From positions 1-18,908 of the forward strand of contig CALAKV010000031.1 of the NCBI GenBank assembly GCA_937922985.1: 18,908 bases of DNA. Reading direction: 5' to 3'. Shown here piece by piece: positions 8,472 to 15,184 of this stretch. The stretch comes from an uncultured bacterium. GTDB lineage: Bacteria; Patescibacteriota; Saccharimonadia; Saccharimonadales; Saccharimonadaceae. A program made the position numbers and the translations under genes. Every line of letters starts with the position of its first letter. The first letter of the stretch is position 1. A model generated the notes under the pieces. It was given only the letters and a program-made list of their open reading frames with translations, ran no database searches and was not told where the DNA came from.

Positions 8472-8707
8472 TTATCACTCCTTCTTAATCCAAAAATATT
8501 TCTAGTCATATCAGCAATAGGTTTTTCGAAAATCTTACAATAAAAACGTTGCCTTCCCCTACTAAAATCCTCACAACGAGTATCTTCTTCCGTAAAGGCT
8601 GAAACTCCTGCGAAAAATATAATGGCTGCGGCAAAAAATATCAAAGCAACCTTTAAACCCGCTAAAGATCGCTTTTTGTCTATTTCTCTCCATTCTTGCT
8701 CGGTCAT
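8468..8707 (-). CDS. Small single-pass membrane protein between pheS and pheT
   Basis: The 79-aa product has a charged N-terminus (1-15), one hydrophobic segment (about 16-38) and a polar C-terminal tail with two cysteines (45 and 57) and many Arg residues. I recognise no family. It is supported as a real gene because its ATG directly follows the pheS TAA (no gap) and its TGA overlaps the pheT ATG, which fills the space exactly. It is therefore translated in step with both synthetase subunits. Its TGA stop, with translation clearly not continuing into pheT, supports the standard bacterial code. Confidence 0.75.
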   Translation of the reverse strand: MTEQEWREIDKKRSLAGLKVALIFFAAAIIFFAGVSAFTEEDTRCEDFSRGRQRFYCKIFEKPIADMTRNIFGLRRSDK

Positions 8708-9727
8708 TTAAAATTCCTTTAGAAATTCTAATTTTGCGCTTTCAAAATAACGAATATCCGAAATTCCATATTTAAGCATTACGAGGCGCTCAATTCCCCC
8801 ACCCCAAGCAAAACCACGATATTTTTTACTATCAATTCCGGCAGCTTCTAGAACATTTGGATGAATCATTCCGCAGCCAAGCATCTCAAGCCATTCACCT
8901 TTTTTGCCACCAAGCGCCTCAGGTTTCTCAATTAAAAACTCAAGACTAGGTTCGGTAAATGGAAAATAGCCCGGCTGAGTGCGAATTTCTAGTTTTTGAC
9001 CATAATATTCTTCGAAAAAAGCGTGAAGCGTACCAAGCATTTGCGCTAAGTTCGCAGTTTCGCTCACAAAAACGCCCTCACATTGATAAAAAGTATGTTC
9101 GTGAGTAGCATCTAAGTCTTCATTTCGAAAAACTCGACCATAAGAAACATGCGCAATTCGCCCCTCCTCTTCGAGTTGTTTTTTACCATGTTTCAAAACG
9201 CGGTTTTGCATTGTTGAGGTGTGAGCTGGTGGAATAAAGTTTTCTTCAGTTCGAAAAGTATCGTAGCCATCTCGCGCTGGGTGATTTTCAGGGAAATTTA
9301 ACGCACCAAACATATTCCAGTCGTTATCGATCTGGCGAGATTCTACTGCTTCAAAACCCATTCGTGTATAAATATCCACCACTTTTTCAAGCTCTTTTTG
9401 GAGTGAATGTTTCGAGCCATTTTCCGCACTCAAAAGTTGCGGTTTTCGAGAAATTTTATCACGCGAACTTTCTGCAAAAGGTGCCGAAATATCAATCTCT
9501 TCAACTTCAGCATTTTCTTTTTCTTCAAGTTTTTTCGAAACTTCAGCCTGAATTTCATTTTTTAAATCATTCACTTTTGCGCCAAATTCACCTTTTTGCT
9601 CATTTGGCAGAGTTGGAATAATTTTATAAAGTTCTTTAATTTTTGGCGATTTCAAAATATCGCTTGGGTTTTCAAGCGCTTGAAGCTCCGCCAAAAGTTC
9701 ATTTCTAATCTGTTGAATTTGTTCCAT
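8708..9727 (-). CDS. pheS: Phenylalanyl-tRNA synthetase alpha subunit
   Basis: The 339-aa protein is the catalytic class II subunit of PheRS, which forms Phe-AMP and charges tRNA-Phe. The N-terminal ~115 residues form the charged coiled-coil arm that contacts tRNA. The catalytic domain shows DNDWNMFGALNFPENHPAR (134-152), motif 2 around RNEDLDATHEHTF (201-213), TEPSLEF (258-264), GCGMIHPNVL (284-293) and motif 3 GFAWGGGIERLVM (305-317). It is the first gene of the five-gene operon pheS-79aa-pheT-FKBP-trxB. No T-box or leader peptide is present: the promoter lies only about 11 nt before the ATG. Confidence 0.97.
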   Translation of the reverse strand: MEQIQQIRNELLAELQALENPSDILKSPKIKELYKIIPTLPNEQKGEFGAKVNDLKNEIQAEVSKKLEEKENAEVEEIDISAPFAESSRDKISRKPQLLSAENGSKHSLQKELEKVVDIYTRMGFEAVESRQIDNDWNMFGALNFPENHPARDGYDTFRTEENFIPPAHTSTMQNRVLKHGKKQLEEEGRIAHVSYGRVFRNEDLDATHEHTFYQCEGVFVSETANLAQMLGTLHAFFEEYYGQKLEIRTQPGYFPFTEPSLEFLIEKPEALGGKKGEWLEMLGCGMIHPNVLEAAGIDSKKYRGFAWGGGIERLVMLKYGISDIRYFESAKLEFLKEF

Positions 9728-9738
9728 AATTATCTTTA

Positions 9739-9747
9739 ATTATACCA
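9739..9747 (-). promoter_or_regulatory. Extended -10 promoter of the pheS operon
   Basis: The minus strand reads TGGTATAAT, with TATAAT at 9739-9744 and 11 nt before the pheS ATG. The expected leader is about 4 nt, too short for a ribosome binding site or attenuator. Confidence 0.6.
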
Positions 9748-9777
9748 TAACAGTATCTTTTTGTCGATTTTTAAAAA

Positions 9778-10044
9778 TTAAACTCGCTGTGATGCCACCC
9801 AGATATAAAGCCCAAGCGCCACCAAAACTGCCACAAAGACTAAAAGCCATATAAAAGCTAGCCCTGTGGTTTCTTTTGTACCTTCAAGATACGCACTATC
9901 TTCAGGCTGAACAATTTCACCTTTGCTATTTGGCGTTTCGCCTCCCTCTTTGAGCGAGTTTTTAATCTGTTTTTCACGAAGCTCTGCTGCAATCTTTTCT
10001 TGCAATTCAGTTCGATTATCATCTTGTTTTACATATAAAGCCAT
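9778..10044 (-). CDS. Small tail-anchored membrane protein, unknown function
   Basis: The 88-aa product has a charged, mostly helical N-terminal part (MALYVKQDDNRTELQEK, continuing Lys/Glu-rich to about 35), a polar linker, and one C-terminal hydrophobic segment (about 62-84) followed by a short SQRV tail. This suggests a tail-anchored protein with its bulk in the cytoplasm. I recognise no family. The start fits an extended -10 box 6 nt upstream, which predicts a leaderless mRNA. It is divergent from the aquaporin-like gene and upstream of pheS on the same strand, with 50 nt between them holding the pheS promoter. Confidence 0.65.
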   Translation of the reverse strand: MALYVKQDDNRTELQEKIAAELREKQIKNSLKEGGETPNSKGEIVQPEDSAYLEGTKETTGLAFIWLLVFVAVLVALGLYIWVASQRV

Positions 10045-10050
10045 ATCTAT

Positions 10051-10059
10051 ATTGTATCA
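10051..10059 (-). promoter_or_regulatory. Extended -10 promoter of the 88-aa gene (leaderless)
   Basis: The minus strand reads TGATACAAT; TACAAT (10051-10056) ends 6 nt before the ATG, so transcription should start at the start codon itself. Confidence 0.55.
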
Positions 10060-10063
10060 AATT

Positions 10064-10093
10064 TTGACATTTTCGAAAAGTTTATGATAAAAT
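10064..10093 (+). promoter_or_regulatory. Promoter of the aquaporin-like gene
   Basis: A perfect TTGACA (10064-10069), an 18-nt spacer, and TAAAAT (10088-10093) preceded by TGA. Transcription should start near 10100, leaving a leader of about 23 nt with a strong AAGGAGGG (10112-10119). The palindrome TTTTCGAAAA lies inside the spacer, between the two divergent -10 boxes. Confidence 0.7.
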
Positions 10094-10122
10094 ATAAACA
10101 TAAGTTAAAATAAGGAGGGAAG

Positions 10123-10959
10123 ATGGCAACAAAAAAAGCCAATTTAAAGAAATCTTCAAAAACTGCTCACAAAAAGGTAACTGAAGAAATTTCGAAAGTT
10201 GAAAAAACGGTTAAAGCTATCGTTAAGAATGATAAGAAAACTGACACTATCTTTCTTGAGGAAATTTCAAAACCAAGTTTTATTTCAGCGGTAGTGCTCG
10301 AATTTATTGGAACATTTCTACTCGCGGCTGGCATTATTATTAGTCAAGGTCAACCAATCGGTGTAATGTTTATTCTTATGTCAATTGTTTTGATTGCTGG
10401 AGGAGTTAGTGGAGCTCACGTTAACCCATTAATTACACTCGGCGCTTGGGCAACTCGCAGGATTAGCACAATTAAAGCTATTTTTTATATCGTAGCTCAA
10501 GTTTTAGGTGCGATGGTTGCTTTTATGCTTTTAAATGCCTTTGTCGGCGCACAAGATACTCTACAATCATATGGTCAAAAACCAACTCTATTCACTGCAA
10601 ACCCGATCCCAAAGGACAAGGAAATGCTAGCGCTTGCCGCTGAATTTATTGGTTCATTTATTTTTGCATTTTATGTCGCAACTATAACATCCAATAAAAA
10701 GAACGGAAATATGGCAAAAGCACTTGGCGTTGGTGGTGGTTTATACTTGGCAGTTTTAATTGCAGGATCTCTCGCAACATCAATCGGATCTTCAGCAATA
10801 ATTAACCCAGCAGTAGCATTCGCACTTCAAGCGTTTACTATAAAAGAACAGAACGTTCCTTATGCGATTGCAATTTATATCGGCACAGCATTAATTGGCG
10901 GAATCCTTGGCTTTGCACTAAATCACCTAATCCAAAAGTCAACTGAAAAAGAAAAATAA
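10123..10959 (+). CDS. Aquaporin-like channel (MIP family)
   Basis: Six-helix MIP-fold channel, expected to pass water or small uncharged solutes. The 278-aa protein has a Lys-rich N-terminal extension of about 50 residues, then membrane segments at about 52-74, 77-95, 115-140, 167-188, 200-222 and 246-270. The two half-helix motifs are SGAHVNPLI (NPL 101-103) and IINPAVAF (NPA 228-230). NPL replaces the first NPA, and Val231 stands where most aquaporins and glycerol facilitators have the selectivity-filter Arg. This makes substrate prediction unsafe: a wider or differently selective pore is possible. A strong AAGGAGGG precedes the ATG. It is transcribed alone and ends at a terminator shared with the convergent rmuC. 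Confidence 0.88.
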   Translation: MATKKANLKKSSKTAHKKVTEEISKVEKTVKAIVKNDKKTDTIFLEEISKPSFISAVVLEFIGTFLLAAGIIISQGQPIGVMFILMSIVLIAGGVSGAHVNPLITLGAWATRRISTIKAIFYIVAQVLGAMVAFMLLNAFVGAQDTLQSYGQKPTLFTANPIPKDKEMLALAAEFIGSFIFAFYVATITSNKKNGNMAKALGVGGGLYLAVLIAGSLATSIGSSAIINPAVAFALQAFTIKEQNVPYAIAIYIGTALIGGILGFALNHLIQKSTEKEK

Positions 10960-10971
10960 TTACCAATAATA

Positions 10972-11001
10972 AAAAGAGCAGCTTTCGAAAGTTGCTCTTT
11001 T
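10972..11001. terminator. Bidirectional terminator between the aquaporin-like gene and rmuC
   Basis: A long hairpin with stem AAAAGAGCAGCTT/AAGTTGCTCTTTT (one G-T pair) and a TCGA loop, flanked by A and T tracts on both sides. It serves the two convergent genes. The loop is built from the TTTCGAAA palindrome. Confidence 0.8.
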
Positions 11002-11010
11002 AAATTTATT

Positions 11011-12111
11011 TTATTCACGAGGCTTATCAAGTATTTGTGGCTCAACTCCAGTTTTATTATCTTCGCCCGAAATTTTCACCACATCTTTATCAATTTTACC
11101 AAGCTCTTTATGAGCATTATTAAAATGATTAACAGTTGTGCCAAGCGATTTTCCAAGACGTTGCATTAGATCTTCGTATTTCGAAATATGCGCGCCAAGC
11201 TGGCCAACTCGCTTTTGAATCTCTCTGCTCTGCTCTTCAATTTTTAACGATTTCAAACCTTGCAAAACAGTTTGAAGATACGCCATAAAACTAGTCGGGC
11301 TAACCACAATCACGCGCTTATCACGAAACGCATATTCTATCAAATCTCGTTCTGAACCATGCGAACCAACAACTCCAGTTAAAGCATCATAATACAAACT
11401 CTCGCTAGGAATAAACATAAAAGCAAAATCCATAGTGTTTTCATTCGGGCGAATATATTTCGAAGTTTCATCAATCCGCATTTTTAAATCATCACGAACT
11501 CTTTTAGCTAAAATCTTTCGCTCTTCACCTTCAGATTCAACCATCCGATTATAATTTTCTAGACTAAATTTTGAATCTACTGGCAAAATCTTATTTTTAT
11601 CAAGAAAAATAGCCGCATCAACAATTTCGCCATTTTTAAATTTATATTGAATTTCAAAAGCATTCGGTGGCAAAACGTTTTCAAGAACTTGCTCAAGATA
11701 AAACTCTCCTAGAACACCACGCTGTTTTGGATTTTGTAAGGCATTTTGAAGTGTTTTTAGCTCGTCCGCAACATTCACAACGCGGCTATTTGTTTCATCA
11801 AGCTTTGTAAGCCTTTTCGAAACCTCTTCAACAATTTTTGAACTCTCAGAAATCTGTTTAGCCATTGAATTTTGAATTTGAAAATTATTTCTTTCAAGCT
11901 TTTCTGAGACTTTCTCGTTAAAATTGGTTAGGTTAGCATCAATATTTTCACGCATTCTGTTTAAGCTTTTATTCAGCTCAATTACATCCATTTTTAGCAA
12001 ATTCACACTTTGGTCTTCATTTTTCAAAGCTACAATTTTTGAAATTCGAAAAGACTGAAAAATCAAAACCGATGCCAAAATTACAATAATAATTATTAGT
12101 CCAATTTCCAT
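11011..12111 (-). CDS. rmuC: RmuC family DNA recombination protein
   Basis: RmuC proteins are predicted PD-(D/E)xK nucleases; in E. coli rmuC limits inversions at short inverted repeats. The 366-aa protein has an N-terminal membrane segment (about 2-20), a long coiled coil (about 35-125), and the RmuC core starting at RGVLGEFYLE (131-140). Candidate nuclease residues are E136, D165 and PVDSK (177-181, D179 and K181). FIPSESLYYDAL and VVSPTSFMAYLQT are typical family segments. The C-terminal tail is polar. A strong AGGAGGG lies 5 nt before the ATG, and an extended -10 box is about 66 nt upstream. Confidence 0.92.
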   Translation of the reverse strand: MEIGLIIIIVILASVLIFQSFRISKIVALKNEDQSVNLLKMDVIELNKSLNRMRENIDANLTNFNEKVSEKLERNNFQIQNSMAKQISESSKIVEEVSKRLTKLDETNSRVVNVADELKTLQNALQNPKQRGVLGEFYLEQVLENVLPPNAFEIQYKFKNGEIVDAAIFLDKNKILPVDSKFSLENYNRMVESEGEERKILAKRVRDDLKMRIDETSKYIRPNENTMDFAFMFIPSESLYYDALTGVVGSHGSERDLIEYAFRDKRVIVVSPTSFMAYLQTVLQGLKSLKIEEQSREIQKRVGQLGAHISKYEDLMQRLGKSLGTTVNHFNNAHKELGKIDKDVVKISGEDNKTGVEPQILDKPRE

Positions 12112-12177
12112 TTACTCCCTCCTTTTAAAACATAAAATACCTAATAAAAAATGCGCAAATAATAATAACTATATTAA

Positions 12178-12186
12178 ATTATAGCA
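12178..12186 (-). promoter_or_regulatory. Extended -10 promoter of rmuC
   Basis: The minus strand reads TGCTATAAT (TATAAT 12178-12183). It predicts a ~60-nt AT-rich leader ending in AGGAGGG. This is one of the few monocistronic genes here with a real 5' leader. Confidence 0.5.
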
Positions 12187-12201
12187 TGTTTCAACAAAAA
12201 T

Positions 12202-12224
12202 AAAAGGCGCATTTAACGCCTTTT
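12202..12224 (-). terminator. Rho-independent terminator of greA
   Basis: An 8-bp stem AAAAGGCG/CGCCTTTT with a 7-nt loop, followed on the minus strand by a T-rich run. It starts about 12 nt after the greA stop and separates greA from the rmuC promoter. Confidence 0.75.
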
Positions 12225-12235
12225 TAAGTTTGATT

Positions 12236-12700
12236 TTAGCGAATCGCCACAAGAGTCATATTCATATTTTGAGAATTTGCCGTCCAACTAATAATTTCGT
12301 TCACTGTTCGGCCAAGCACGCTTTTACCTAGAGGACTCTCGGCAGAAATCTTACCAATAAGCGGATTTGCTTCTAAACTTTCAACAATTCGAAATTTCAT
12401 AATTCGCCCAGTTGCACGATCGAAAAGCTCCACAAATGAACCGATAGAAACCTTTGAACTAATTTTCCTGCTCTTAGTTAGAATTTTTGAATTATGAATT
12501 TGAAAATTCTTTTCATTAATTTCACTTCGGATTGCATCAATTCGTGCAAAAATATCATTTTGCCTTAGTAAATCCTCTTTAACATCGCCATCGCGAAGCT
12601 CCATCTCGAGCATTTTTTGTTCATGCTCAAGCTTTGCAATTTTCTTTTTTAATTCTTTAAATCCTTGTTTGCTCAAATAAATTTTAGTGGTATTTTTCAT
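12236..12700 (-). CDS. greA: Transcription elongation factor GreA
   Basis: GreA enters the RNA polymerase secondary channel and stimulates cleavage of backtracked RNA. The 154-aa protein has the usual length and order: an N-terminal antiparallel coiled coil (about 8-78) and a C-terminal FKBP-like domain (about 82-154). The tip of the coiled coil carries GDVKED, with D39 and E42 matching the acidic pair that coordinates the catalytic metal, so it should be active rather than a Gfh-type inhibitor. SPLGKSVLGRTVNE (124-137) is typical of the C-terminal domain. AGGAGG lies close before the ATG, preceded by a small hairpin that probably forms the very 5' end of the mRNA. Confidence 0.93.
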   Translation of the reverse strand: MKNTTKIYLSKQGFKELKKKIAKLEHEQKMLEMELRDGDVKEDLLRQNDIFARIDAIRSEINEKNFQIHNSKILTKSRKISSKVSIGSFVELFDRATGRIMKFRIVESLEANPLIGKISAESPLGKSVLGRTVNEIISWTANSQNMNMTLVAIR

Positions 12701-12713
12701 AATTCCTCCTTTT

Positions 12714-12738
12714 GTAGCAATGCTACGTTATTATTATA
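12714..12738 (-). promoter_or_regulatory. greA promoter -10 and 5'-terminal hairpin
   Basis: On the minus strand TATAAT (12733-12738) predicts a start near 12726. The first 13 transcribed bases would form GTAGC-ATT-GCTAC (12726-12714), followed by AAAAGGAGG. The hairpin may protect the 5' end or keep the ribosome binding site open. Confidence 0.45.
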
Positions 12739-12785
12739 ACGAATCATTCTTAAAAAACGCTTAAATTTATTATTTTGTATTTTTA

Positions 12786-12794
12786 TGATATAAT
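12786..12794 (+). promoter_or_regulatory. Extended -10 promoter of the P-loop kinase gene (leaderless)
   Basis: TGATATAAT (TATAAT 12789-12794) ends 8 nt before the ATG at 12803, with the same box and spacing as polA. There is no Shine-Dalgarno sequence. Confidence 0.65.
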
Positions 12795-12802
12795 CTAATT
12801 AT

Positions 12803-13402
12803 ATGAATAAACAAATTCTAAAACTTAAAAACCAAAAAAAGAGTGATTCCGTAAAAATTATTGCATTAGTAGGACTGGCTGGAAGTGGCAAAAGCACCGC
12901 TACAGATTATCTAAAACAAAAAGGTTATCCGAGCGTTTATTTTGGTGGAGTTGTAATGAAAGCGCTAAAAGACGAAAATCTCGAAATTACACCAGCGAAT
13001 GAAAAAATGATGCGCACAAAACTACGTGAAGATTTTGGCAAAGATATAATTGTAAATAAAATTGTTGAGCAAATTCAAAATCTCATTAAGTCTGGCCAAA
13101 AACGTATTATCGCTGATGGTCTTTACACTTGGACTGAATATAAAATTCTCAAAAAACACTTTCCAACTGAACTAAAAGTTATAGCATTAGTTCCACCAAA
13201 AAATCTTCGTCACAAGCGAATTTCCTCTCGCCCCGAGCGAGCAATGACTTTAGCCGAAATTAACGACCGTGACTTTAACGAAATTGAAGTTCTTGAAAAA
13301 GGTGGCCCAATCGCAATTGCTGATTATTTTATTGTAAATAAAAATTCAAATCTTCGAACTCGCCTTAAAATCGACAAAATTCTTAAAGAAATTAACTTTT
13401 AA
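12803..13402 (+). CDS. P-loop nucleotide kinase, dephospho-CoA kinase-like
   Basis: The 199-aa protein is a small cytoplasmic P-loop kinase. Walker A is GLAGSGKST (24-32). SRPERAMT (137-144), RDFNEIE and the segment ending ADYFIVNKNSN follow the layout of the CoaE/adenylate-kinase group, in which a lid arginine region is followed by a terminal AD-x-x-I-x-N strand. The substrate cannot be fixed from sequence. Dephospho-CoA kinase-like is the closest description, but another nucleotide or nucleoside phosphate is possible. It stands alone, divergent from greA and convergent with argS, with a leaderless-type promoter. Confidence 0.75.
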   Translation: MNKQILKLKNQKKSDSVKIIALVGLAGSGKSTATDYLKQKGYPSVYFGGVVMKALKDENLEITPANEKMMRTKLREDFGKDIIVNKIVEQIQNLIKSGQKRIIADGLYTWTEYKILKKHFPTELKVIALVPPKNLRHKRISSRPERAMTLAEINDRDFNEIEVLEKGGPIAIADYFIVNKNSNLRTRLKIDKILKEINF

Positions 13403-13431
13403 AAAACTCGAGATTTGTTTACTCGAGTTTT
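13403..13431. terminator. Bidirectional terminator between the kinase gene and argS
   Basis: A perfect 10-bp stem AAAACTCGAG/CTCGAGTTTT with a 9-nt loop lies between the convergent genes, with T runs on either strand. Confidence 0.85.
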
Positions 13432-13442
13432 ATTATTCTAAT

Positions 13443-15128
13443 TTACATTTTTTCTGGAATTTCAATTCCCAACAAATCTAAGCCGTTCTCGAAAGTTTTC
13501 GAAACTTTTTTAAGAAGAGTTAATCGTGCAGATTTTTCAATTTCTGGCGCATCAGAAACTCGTGTTTTTTCGTAATATCGTTTCATTTCGCGCGCTAGAT
13601 CATAAAGATATTTCGAAATTTTATGTGGTTCCAAATCTCGAACCGCCATTTTAACTGTTTCAGGAAAGGCCAAAAGTTGTAAAATAATATTTTTTTCAGC
13701 CTCAAAATCATATTCTTCGAAATCAACAAGCTCAAAATTTTGCTCTTTCCTTAAAATATTATTCACACGAACTGCTGAATACTGAACATATGGTCCAGAA
13801 AATCCAGTTAATGCAAAAATATTTTCCCAGTCAAAAAGAATATTCGTCCGCCTATCTGCCGTAAAGTCTGAGAATTTAATAGCACCGAGTGCAATTTTTT
13901 TCACATCTTCTTCACTCACATCTCGACCAGCAACAATTTCACGAGCACGCTCTTCAGCTTTATCAAGTAGCTCTTCCATCAGAACTACACCTTTTCTTGA
14001 AGACATTTTCTCACGACTCCCATCTTCGTTAAGCTGGTCAATCACACCAAACCAAAGATGATATAAATCAGTTTTAATACCAAGTTTTTTCGCCATTGCA
14101 AAAATTTGTGAAAAATAGAACTGTTGCTCTGCGCCAACCGAATAAATAACCTTATCAGGAGAGAATTCTTCTTCACGGAATAAAATTGTCGCAAGGTCGT
14201 TCGTGGCATAAAGTGCTGCACCATTACTCTTCTGTACTAAAAGCGGTACATCAAAACCATATTCTTCCAGAGGAACAATTACCGAGCCATCTTCATTCTG
14301 AACCGCAACGCCGCTTTCAATTAATTTTTGAACCGCTGCTTTACCTTTTGGCGCAAAAAATGCTTCACCATATTCATAATCTGTTGAAATCTTTAATCTT
14401 GCCATTACGTCATGAATATGTTTAAGGCTAATTTCTTTAAATTTATTCGAATAATTTAAAGCCTCTTTATCACCATTTTCAAGCTTCAAAAGCCACTCTT
14501 CAGCTTTTTTCTCAATTTCACCACCTTCTCCCTGCTCTTTCATAGCGGCTTTAGTTTTAATATAAACATCACCAAGCTCATAAACTCCACGCTTAGACAG
14601 CCTTTCTTCATTTGAAAACATTTCGAATCCAATAACCCAAATTCCAAAAGGCGTACCATAATCGCCTAAATGATTGTCCGTAATAACTTTCCATCCAGAA
14701 AATTCAAGTAATTTTTTGGCCGCCCAACCTTGGTTTCCAGGTCGCAAATGCCCAACGCTGTAAGGCTTCGCCATATTTGGACTTGGCCCATCAATTAGAG
14801 CAAGCTTTCCTTCACCTTCATTATTTGAACCAAATCTATCACTAAATTCCTGACTTAATATTTTTTCAAGTTTTTTTGCCGAAACTCGCAAATTCAAAAA
14901 ACCTGGCCCAGCAATTTCAACATTTTCAAAAATTTCGTTTTTCGAAAGCTCACTCGCTAGCTCTTCAGCAATTTCGCGTGGATTTTTCGAAAGCTTTCCT
15001 GCAAGCTGCATTGCAATATTCGTTGCAAAATCACCAAACTCTGGCCGTGGCCGCGTTAAAGAAACCTCGGTTTTAATATTAAATTTTTCTTCAATTAATT
15101 GGTTAATTATTTCTGCAACTTTATTCAT
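13443..15128 (-). CDS. argS: Arginyl-tRNA synthetase
   Basis: Class I synthetase that charges tRNA-Arg. From ATG 15128 the protein has 561 aa, a normal length. It has an N-terminal Add1 domain (about 1-85, with PRPEFGDFATNIAMQLA), the PNMAKPYSVGHLRP signature (about 117-130) in which SVGH replaces the usual HxGH, KMSSRKG (374-380), and a C-terminal DALR anticodon-binding domain starting near YVQYSAVRVNNIL. The reading frame is open further upstream to 15245, but those 39 residues are Phe/Tyr-rich, cross the promoter and overlap the divergent ATPase gene, so I reject them. The extended -10 box 7 nt before ATG 15128 supports this start. Confidence 0.95.
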   Translation of the reverse strand: MNKVAEIINQLIEEKFNIKTEVSLTRPRPEFGDFATNIAMQLAGKLSKNPREIAEELASELSKNEIFENVEIAGPGFLNLRVSAKKLEKILSQEFSDRFGSNNEGEGKLALIDGPSPNMAKPYSVGHLRPGNQGWAAKKLLEFSGWKVITDNHLGDYGTPFGIWVIGFEMFSNEERLSKRGVYELGDVYIKTKAAMKEQGEGGEIEKKAEEWLLKLENGDKEALNYSNKFKEISLKHIHDVMARLKISTDYEYGEAFFAPKGKAAVQKLIESGVAVQNEDGSVIVPLEEYGFDVPLLVQKSNGAALYATNDLATILFREEEFSPDKVIYSVGAEQQFYFSQIFAMAKKLGIKTDLYHLWFGVIDQLNEDGSREKMSSRKGVVLMEELLDKAEERAREIVAGRDVSEEDVKKIALGAIKFSDFTADRRTNILFDWENIFALTGFSGPYVQYSAVRVNNILRKEQNFELVDFEEYDFEAEKNIILQLLAFPETVKMAVRDLEPHKISKYLYDLAREMKRYYEKTRVSDAPEIEKSARLTLLKKVSKTFENGLDLLGIEIPEKM

Positions 15129-15135
15129 ATAGTAT

Positions 15136-15144
15136 ATATTAACA
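15136..15144 (-). promoter_or_regulatory. Extended -10 promoter of argS (leaderless)
   Basis: The minus strand reads TGTTAATAT (TAATAT 15136-15141), 7 nt before the argS ATG. It faces the divergent ATPase promoter in a 56-bp intergenic region. Confidence 0.5.
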
Positions 15145-15166
15145 CTTTTTATAAAAAAATAAAATA

Positions 15167-15175
15167 TGTTATAAT
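15167..15175 (+). promoter_or_regulatory. Extended -10 promoter of the P-type ATPase gene (leaderless)
   Basis: TGTTATAAT (TATAAT 15170-15175) ends 9 nt before the ATG at 15185. There is no Shine-Dalgarno sequence in the remaining bases. Confidence 0.6.
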
Positions 15176-15184
15176 AGAACATAT

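Noticed and set aside
8461..8475. Recoded UGA (Gly) as in Gracilibacteria/Absconditabacteria
   Set aside because: TGA ends the 79-aa gene inside the pheT start overlap, and no gene needs read-through of TGA.
9728..9777. Terminator after the 88-aa gene
   Set aside because: The stretch is A/T-rich but forms no convincing hairpin; it mainly holds the pheS promoter.
14748..14759. SVGH instead of HxGH in ArgS as a sign of an inactive enzyme
   Set aside because: I recall active arginyl-tRNA synthetases in some Firmicutes with FSxGH at this site, and KMSSRKG and all other signatures are intact.
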